In this document: in pieces, positions 1-4,708 of the stretch
How positions within the stretch are numbered: the stretch's first letter is position 1
Layout of the letters: the number at the start of each line of letters is the position of its first letter
Source of the DNA: Hyphomicrobiales bacterium
Lineage (GTDB): Bacteria; Pseudomonadota; Alphaproteobacteria; Rhizobiales; Aestuariivirgaceae
Direction of reading: 5' to 3'
Length of the DNA: 7,026 nucleotides
Assembly (NCBI GenBank): GCA_012032065.1
Contig: JAAURV010000164.1
Span: forward strand, 1-7,026
Notes under the pieces: generated by a model
Database searches by the model: none
The model's input: only the letters and a program-made list of their open reading frames with translations
Told to the model about the DNA's origin: nothing
Made by a program: the position numbers and the translations under genes

Positions 1-214
1 CGGGAATGATTGCCGCCTATGGCGGAAAATTTTGGTGCGTGGCGGAGCGCTTACCGTGCTCGAAGGCGACTGGAACTTGCCCCGTGCCGTCGTCATCGAG
101 TTCCCGAACCGGGAGGCTGCCGAGGCTTGGTATCATTCCCCGGAATATCAGAAGATCATCCCGCTGCGGCTGAATAGCACGACGGGCAATTTCGTTATTG
201 TCGACGGCGTTTGA
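1..214 (+). CDS. DUF1330 family protein, C-terminal part, frameshifted
   Basis: This is the end of a small DUF1330-type protein (full members are roughly 95 residues, with a ferredoxin-like dimeric alpha/beta-barrel fold; the biochemical role is unknown). From about base 32 the frame reads LVRGG, then VLEGDW, VVIEFPNREAAEAWYHSPEY and a final GNFVIVDGV, all typical of the family's second half. The family's preceding block, GMIAAYGGKF, is also present but lies in another frame (bases 3-32). Joining the two needs one extra T in the AAAATTTT run at about 25-32, so the frame as given is broken by a one-base loss. The start lies outside the window. The stop at 212-214 is 10 bases before the pgi start, which suggests one transcript. 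Family call is firm; whether the break is real or a sequencing error is open. Confidence 0.8.
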   Translation, partial: GNDCRLWRKILVRGGALTVLEGDWNLPRAVVIEFPNREAAEAWYHSPEYQKIIPLRLNSTTGNFVIVDGV

Positions 215-218
215 GGGG
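213..218 (+). promoter_or_regulatory. Ribosome binding site of pgi
   Basis: GAGGGG lies six bases before the ATG at 225 and overlaps the TGA stop of the DUF1330 gene. It supports ATG 225 as the pgi start rather than the in-frame TTG at 198, which lies inside the upstream gene, and it suggests translational coupling. Confidence 0.6.
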
Positions 219-224
219 CAGACG

Positions 225-1858
225 ATGGCAACCACAGGTCAAGCGTTGAAGGCGTTGGCCGCGCACCGGAAATCCGGCGCGCCCAGGGATATGCGCCAGG
301 CGTTTGCGCGCGATCCGAAGCGGTTCGCGAGCTTGTCGGCGAGTTTCGACGACCTGCTGCTCGACTATTCGAAATGCGCGGTGAGCGCCAGGACCATGTC
401 GCTTCTGTTCGCGCTCGCCAAGGCGGCGGATGTGGCGGGGAAACGCGCGGCCATGTTCGATGGCGAGGCCATCAACACGACCGAGAACCGGGCCGTGCTT
501 CACATCGCACTCCGCAATCGGCGGGACCTTCCGGTCATGGTGGGGGGCCGCGATGTGATGGGCGATGTGTACGATGTGCTTGAGGCGATGGGGCGGTTCT
601 CGGATGGGGTGCGCTCGGGAACGATCGCTTCGGCGCCGGGCAAGCGCTTCACGGACGTGATCAACATCGGCATTGGCGGCTCCGATCTGGGGCCGGCCAT
701 GGCGACGCTGGCGCTGGCGCCTTATCACGACGGGCCGCGGTTGCATTTCGTTTCCAATGTCGATGGCGCCCATATCGCCGACACGATCAAGACGCTCAAT
801 CCCGGCACCACGCTGGTGCTGGTTGCCTCCAAGACGTTCACCACCATCGAGACCATGACCAATGCGAAGACCGCGCGCGCCTGGATTGCCGGGGCGCTGG
901 GCGAGGCGGCGGTGGGCGCGCATTTCGCGGCGATTTCGACGGCCATCGACAAGGTGAAGGCCTTCGGCATCGGCGCGGTGACCGGATTTTCGGGGTTCTG
1001 GGGATTGGGTCGGCGGGCGGTACTCCATCTGGTCGGCCATCGGGTTGCCTTTGATGATCGCCATCGGCCGGCAGAACTTCGGAGAGTTTCTCGCCGGCGG
1101 CCATTCGATGGACCGGCATTTCGAAACTGCGCCGTTGGAGAAAACTGCCCCTCATCATGGGCCTGCTGGGTGTTTGGCACCGCAACATCCGCGGTTATCC
1201 GAGCCGGGCGATCATTCCCTATGACCAGCGCTTGTCACGGTTTGCCGCCTATCTTCAGCAGCTTGACATGGAGTCGAATGGAAAAGGCGTCACCAAGGCC
1301 GGGAGACCGGTGAAAGGCGCCACCGGCCCTATCGTCTGGGGCGAGCCCGGAACCAATGGCCAGCATGCCTTCTTCCAGTTGCTGCACCAAGGGACTGATT
1401 TCATTCCGGTTGAGTTTCTGATCGCGGCGCAAGCTCACGAAACGGATATGGCCGTCCACCATACGCTGCTGGTGGCTAATTGCCTGGCGCAATCCCAGGC
1501 TTTGATGCGAGGCCGTACAGTGAAAGAGGCCGAAGTCCAGCTGCTTGCCGCCGGACGCTCGAAGGCCGACGCCAAAGCCTTGGCGCCGCACCGGGTTTTC
1601 ACTGGCAACCGGCCTTCCTTGACCCTGGCCTACCGAAAACTCGATCCCAACACTCTTGGACGGCTGATTGCCTTATATGAGCACCGAGTATTCACCGAAG
1701 CCGCCATTTGGGATATCAATGCTTTCGACCAGTGGGGCGTGGAGCTCGGGAAGGAGCTGGCGACCGGGCTTCAGCCTGTGGTGGAGGGAAAGGCACCAGC
1801 GTCGACTCAAGACAGCTCTACCGCAGGGCTCGTCGGCCATCTTCGAGACCTAAGTTAA
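225..1858 (+). pseudogene. pgi: Glucose-6-phosphate isomerase, multiply frameshifted
   Basis: Pgi interconverts glucose 6-phosphate and fructose 6-phosphate in the cytoplasm (glycolysis, gluconeogenesis). The restored product would be about 545 residues, the usual length. Frame one (225 to about 977) carries LDYSKCAV, the TENRAVLH block and the sugar-phosphate-binding IGIGGSDLGPAM segment. A middle piece (1003-1143) reads DWVGGRYSIWSAIG, the first Pgi signature, then GGHSMDRHF. The last frame (about 1145-1858) holds GEPGTNGQHAF and the second signature AFDQWGVELGK. The catalytic residues expected from E. coli Pgi (Glu355, His386, Lys514) correspond to Glu at 1343-1345, His at 1436-1438 (31 residues later, as in E. 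coli) and Lys at 1751-1753. Breaks: one base missing near 978-980, an extra G near 992-995, an extra G near 999-1002, and two bases missing (or one extra) near 1141-1146. As written it makes no full enzyme. Conserved residues in every piece make sequence error likelier than long-standing decay. Confidence 0.9.
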
Positions 1859-1869
1859 TCCGTCACCGA

Positions 1870-3243
1870 TTAGCATTCGACGACGTTGACAGCCAGGCCG
1901 CCAGTCGAGGTTTCTTTGTAGCGATCACTCATGTCGAGGCCGGTCTGGCGCATCGTTTCGATGCAGGTGTCGAGAGGCACGACATGTTTGCCATCGCCGC
2001 GCAGCGCCAAAGACGCAGCTGTCACCGCTTTAACAGCACCGAAGGCATTGCGTTCGATACAAGGGATTTGAACGAGGCCCCCGACTGGGTCACAGGTCAT
2101 GCCCAAATGGTGCTCCAGTGCAATTTCTGCTGCATTTTCAATCTGTTCATTGTTTCCGCCGAGTGCCGCGCAAAGACCCGCCGCCGCCATGGCGGAGGCG
2201 GAACCGACTTCTCCCTGACACCCGACTTCGGCACCGGAGATCGAAGCGTTGTGCTTGATGATGCCGCCGATTGCTGCGGCTGCGAGGAGAAAGGTGCGGA
2301 TGCCATTCTGGTCGGCACCGGGGCAATGGTCGATGTAATAACGGATGACAGCAGGGATGACACCGGCGGCACCATTTGTTGGAGCTGTCACCACTTTTCC
2401 GCCAGCGGCGTTCTCCTCATTCACTGCCATGGCGTAGACCGAGAGGAAATCCATGATGCGGTGGGGCTGGATGAAATTACCGCCCTGCTCGGCCTTCAAC
2501 TGTTCGTGGATCTCTCGGGCGCGGCGTTTCACGTTCAATGAACCGGGCAACCTGCCCGACTGCGACAGCCCGCGATTCATGCAGGCTTCCATGGCGGTCC
2601 AGATGCGGTCCAGGCCCACATCCAAGCTGTCCCCGGCATGACCTTCGTTGGCCCGCTTCATAGCCACGACAGAAAGTCCCGACGCGCTCCCCATGTCGAG
2701 CATTTCCCCGGCGGTTGCAAATGGGTATGGCACATCGAGTTTCGCGGCCTGGTTGCCGCCACCCTGCAGACGCTCGGCTTCGGTCTGAACGAAGCCGCCA
2801 CCAATCGAATAGTAGGTCTCTTCGAGAAGCGCGGAGCCGGCCCTGTCGCGAATGCTCAGTACCATTCCGTTGGCGTGGCCGCGCAGCGCCGGACCGTAAT
2901 CGAAGACGATATCTTGCTCGGGATCAAACCGCACCTCCATGCCAGGCCAGACTTCGACGGTATTCCGGTTGGCTAGATCATTCAATTTAATATCGACTCG
3001 ATCTGAATCGATTTCGCTTGGAATTTCTCCGAGCAGGCCCAGCATGATGGCGCGGTCCGTTGCATGGCCCTTGCCGGTAAAAGCCAGAGAACCATGCAAG
3101 CTACAGCGGATCGATGCGGCTCCTTGTGGCTGGATGTCCTTGGCCAGATCCAGAAACCGCCGCGCGGCCACCATCGGGCCTACGGTATGAGAGCTCGACG
3201 GGCCGATACCGATCTTGAACAGGTCGAAAACCGAGAGAAACAT
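1870..3243 (-). CDS. sdaA: L-serine ammonia-lyase, single-chain iron-sulfur type
   Basis: Deaminates L-serine to pyruvate and ammonia in the cytoplasm using an oxygen-sensitive [4Fe-4S] cluster. At 457 residues it matches the fused (type 2) enzymes with both beta and alpha domains. The N-terminal beta domain opens with GIGPSSSHTVGPM (residues 12-24). The alpha domain follows from about residue 200, with TAPTNGAAGVIPAV (286-299) and KHNASISGAEVGCQGEVGSA. Three cluster cysteines are visible: Cys342 (VGCQGEVG), Cys384 (MTCDPVGG) and Cys395 (IPCIERN), matching Cys343/385/396 of the Legionella enzyme. The last residue is Cys457; in the Legionella structure the terminal Cys folds back onto the open iron site (tail-in-mouth). 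ATG 3243 is chosen because the family begins at this point and AAGGT sits seven bases upstream (3251-3255). The gene converges on pgi with 11 bases between stops, and lies 74 bases after the flavin reductase gene on the same strand. The frame is intact and complete. Confidence 0.97.
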   Translation of the reverse strand: MFLSVFDLFKIGIGPSSSHTVGPMVAARRFLDLAKDIQPQGAASIRCSLHGSLAFTGKGHATDRAIMLGLLGEIPSEIDSDRVDIKLNDLANRNTVEVWPGMEVRFDPEQDIVFDYGPALRGHANGMVLSIRDRAGSALLEETYYSIGGGFVQTEAERLQGGGNQAAKLDVPYPFATAGEMLDMGSASGLSVVAMKRANEGHAGDSLDVGLDRIWTAMEACMNRGLSQSGRLPGSLNVKRRAREIHEQLKAEQGGNFIQPHRIMDFLSVYAMAVNEENAAGGKVVTAPTNGAAGVIPAVIRYYIDHCPGADQNGIRTFLLAAAAIGGIIKHNASISGAEVGCQGEVGSASAMAAAGLCAALGGNNEQIENAAEIALEHHLGMTCDPVGGLVQIPCIERNAFGAVKAVTAASLALRGDGKHVVPLDTCIETMRQTGLDMSDRYKETSTGGLAVNVVEC

Positions 3244-3317
3244 GGCCGTGACCTTGGCGATGCCTACAGTCCGTGGCTACCGCTATTACCCCGGATCGCA
3301 ATCGAAAACCGTCATCA

Positions 3318-3806
3318 TCAGGCTTCGGCGACTTTCTGGTACTTGCCGCGCCAGAAAAGGAGCGGCTTTCCCTTGGGGTCGAAATCGAAATTGATGACTT
3401 CGCCTACAAAGATCACATGGTCTCCGCCCTGATAGGTGTAGGCGGTCTTGCACTCAAAGATCGCCAGGGCATTGGGCAGAATGGGACAGCCGGTTTCCCA
3501 GGTCTCGTAGTCGACGCCGTGCCATTTGTCGCCCAAGGACTTCGCAAAGCGCGCCGATAGCTCTTCCTGCCCTTCGCGCAGCACATTCACGGCGAAGTGG
3601 TCGCTGGCGATGTAGGATTTGAAGCTGTAGGCGGTGCGGCTGAGGCTCCAGAGTACGAGCGGCGGCGTTATCGACACCGAATTGAAGGAACTCGCGGTGT
3701 TGCCCACGAATTCTCCCGCTGGACCGCGCGCGGTGATCACGGTCACGCCTGTCGCGAAGACGCCAAGTGCGTTGCGGAACGCGCGCCCGTCGACCGGTTG
3801 CGGCAT
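3318..3806 (-). CDS. Flavin reductase-domain protein (HpaC-like)
   Basis: A 162-residue protein of the flavin reductase-like split-barrel family, whose members bind FMN or FAD and commonly reduce free flavin with NAD(P)H for a partner monooxygenase. Visible landmarks are the N-terminal FRNALGVFATGVTVIT (residues 10-25), the flavin-contact stretch GNTASSFNSVSITPPL (35-50), FAVNVL (71-76) and the C-terminal GGDHVIFVGEV (127-137), which carries the family's conserved Gly-Asp-His. Length and motif order are typical of the short stand-alone reductases. ATG 3806 is preferred to an upstream in-frame TTG (3839), because the latter adds 11 residues overlapping the DJ-1 gene and the family starts at the later Met. 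It begins 7 bases after the DJ-1 stop, so the two are probably co-transcribed. No partner monooxygenase lies in the window, so the substrate is unknown; some members use other oxidoreductase chemistry. Confidence 0.88.
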   Translation of the reverse strand: MPQPVDGRAFRNALGVFATGVTVITARGPAGEFVGNTASSFNSVSITPPLVLWSLSRTAYSFKSYIASDHFAVNVLREGQEELSARFAKSLGDKWHGVDYETWETGCPILPNALAIFECKTAYTYQGGDHVIFVGEVINFDFDPKGKPLLFWRGKYQKVAEA

Positions 3807-3813
3807 GCTGCGA

Positions 3814-4569
3814 TCAGGCCCTGACGAGTTGATCCGCAAGGGCGGCGATCATGCGCGGCAGATCGTAGGGAAAGCGCGCAGTGATCAGATTGCCGTCGAC
3901 GACGCACGGCTCGTCGATGACCGTGGCGCCGGCATTCTCGAGGTCGATCTGGATGTTCCAAACCGCGGTTGCCTTTTTGCCTTTCAGCATGCCGGCACTC
4001 ACCATCACCCACGGGCCGTGACAGATGCCGCATGTGGGTTTTCCAGCGGCGTGCATATCTCTCAGAAAGGCCTGCGCATTCTTGTCGGCGCGCAGGAAAT
4101 CCGGATTCCAGCAACCGCCGGGCACTATCACGGCGTCATAGTCTTCCGGCCTTGCGTCCTCGAGATATTTGTCGATCTTCAGCCAGCCGGCATTTTCCAT
4201 GAGCCTGATCGCGAGCACGTGGGTTTGCGCAAGCGGCGGGAAACGCAATCCGAGGCTTGCCGGGAACTCACCGACTTTCGGCGCAACAATGTGAACGGTT
4301 GCGCCGTGCTCGGCGAGCCAGCGCATCGAGCCGATGATTTCGACTTCCTCGACGCCGTTGGTGCAACAGATGGCGACCTTCTTGCCGCGCAGGAGATTCG
4401 GATCGGACGGCGGATCGAAGAGGAACTGCTTGAGCTCGCGATTCAGTTCTCCATCCGCCATCGAAAGCAATTCCGTCGAGATTGAAGGCACCGCGGATGG
4501 AGACATGAAGTCCTGCATGCGCATGAGGGCCGCTTGATCAATTGCCGTAATGCTCGCCTGCTTGTTCAT
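3814..4569 (-). CDS. DJ-1/PfpI family protein
   Basis: A 251-residue cytoplasmic protein of the DJ-1/PfpI superfamily (class I glutamine amidotransferase-like fold). The domain runs from about residue 62 (GKKVAICCTNGVEEVEI) to the end. It has the nucleophile elbow GICHGPW with Cys183 followed by His184, an acidic residue at NGVEE (probably Glu74) expected to sit near the Cys, DAVIVPGGCWNPDFLR (145-160), and DGNLITARFPYDLP (225-238) near the C-terminus. These are typical of PfpI-like members described as proteases, chaperones or glyoxalase/deglycase-type stress proteins; the exact reaction cannot be told from sequence. The roughly 60-residue N-terminal extension (MNKQASITAIDQ onward) is longer than in minimal members of about 170 residues and has no signal peptide. 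ATG 4569 has GGGAG six bases upstream, so it is preferred to an upstream in-frame start at 4602. It heads a likely operon with the flavin reductase gene and possibly sdaA. Confidence 0.9.
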   Translation of the reverse strand: MNKQASITAIDQAALMRMQDFMSPSAVPSISTELLSMADGELNRELKQFLFDPPSDPNLLRGKKVAICCTNGVEEVEIIGSMRWLAEHGATVHIVAPKVGEFPASLGLRFPPLAQTHVLAIRLMENAGWLKIDKYLEDARPEDYDAVIVPGGCWNPDFLRADKNAQAFLRDMHAAGKPTCGICHGPWVMVSAGMLKGKKATAVWNIQIDLENAGATVIDEPCVVDGNLITARFPYDLPRMIAALADQLVRA

Positions 4570-4575
4570 GGTTTT

Positions 4576-4580
4576 CTCCC
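4576..4580 (-). promoter_or_regulatory. Ribosome binding site of the DJ-1/PfpI gene
   Basis: On the - strand, GGGAG sits six bases before the ATG at 4569. It decides the start in favour of MNKQASI over an in-frame start 11 codons upstream that lacks a comparable site. Confidence 0.55.
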
Positions 4581-4606
4581 GCGCATTGATGACTGCCCGC
4601 ATTTGG

Positions 4607-4641
4607 ACCGGAATTCCAAGGCCTGTAAAGATGATTCCGGT
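4607..4641. repeat. Spaced 8-bp inverted repeat upstream of the DJ-1 gene
   Basis: ACCGGAAT at 4607-4614 is the exact reverse complement of ATTCCGGT at 4634-4641, with 19 bases between the arms. It lies 38-72 bases upstream of the DJ-1 start, where an operator or a leader hairpin would be expected. No clear -35/-10 pair could be placed around it. It may be a regulator site or a hairpin in the mRNA leader; chance cannot be excluded. Confidence 0.35.
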
Positions 4642-4655
4642 TGGGCGAGGGTATT

Positions 4656-4695
4656 GAATCGGCGCGATTCCCTATCGGAGACATGACTCCATGTC
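4656..4695 (-). terminator. Two small hairpins after the barrel gene, possible weak terminator
   Basis: Downstream of the barrel stop codon on the - strand there are two short inverted repeats. GACAT and ATGTC (4680-4684 and 4691-4695) form a 5-bp stem with a 6-base loop, and GAATCG and CGATTC (4656-4661 and 4665-4670) form a 6-bp stem with a GCG loop. Neither is followed by a convincing U tract, so a classical intrinsic terminator is not demonstrated. They are the only terminator candidates between this gene and the DJ-1 gene. Confidence 0.25.
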
Positions 4696-4708
4696 GCCGG
4701 GAAGCGCG

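Noticed and set aside
198..224. TTG at 198 as the pgi start
   Set aside because: It lies inside the DUF1330 coding sequence; ATG 225 has a good ribosome binding site and fits the family N-terminus.
195..1064. Open frame of 289 codons on the - strand opposite pgi
   Set aside because: Arg/His-rich composition, no recognisable domain, and fully antisense to conserved pgi sequence; a GC-rich shadow frame.
1708..2541. Open frame of 277 codons on the + strand crossing the end of pgi and antisense to sdaA
   Set aside because: It spans the ends of two well-supported genes and has no family resemblance; explained by codon bias of sdaA on the other strand.
3634..4485. Open frame of 283 codons on the + strand opposite the flavin reductase and DJ-1 genes
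   Set aside because: Antisense to two intact, conserved genes, with no domain and no plausible ribosome binding site noted.
4656..4695. A strong intrinsic terminator after the barrel gene
   Set aside because: The stems are only 5-6 bp and no U tract follows, so it is kept only as a low-confidence candidate.
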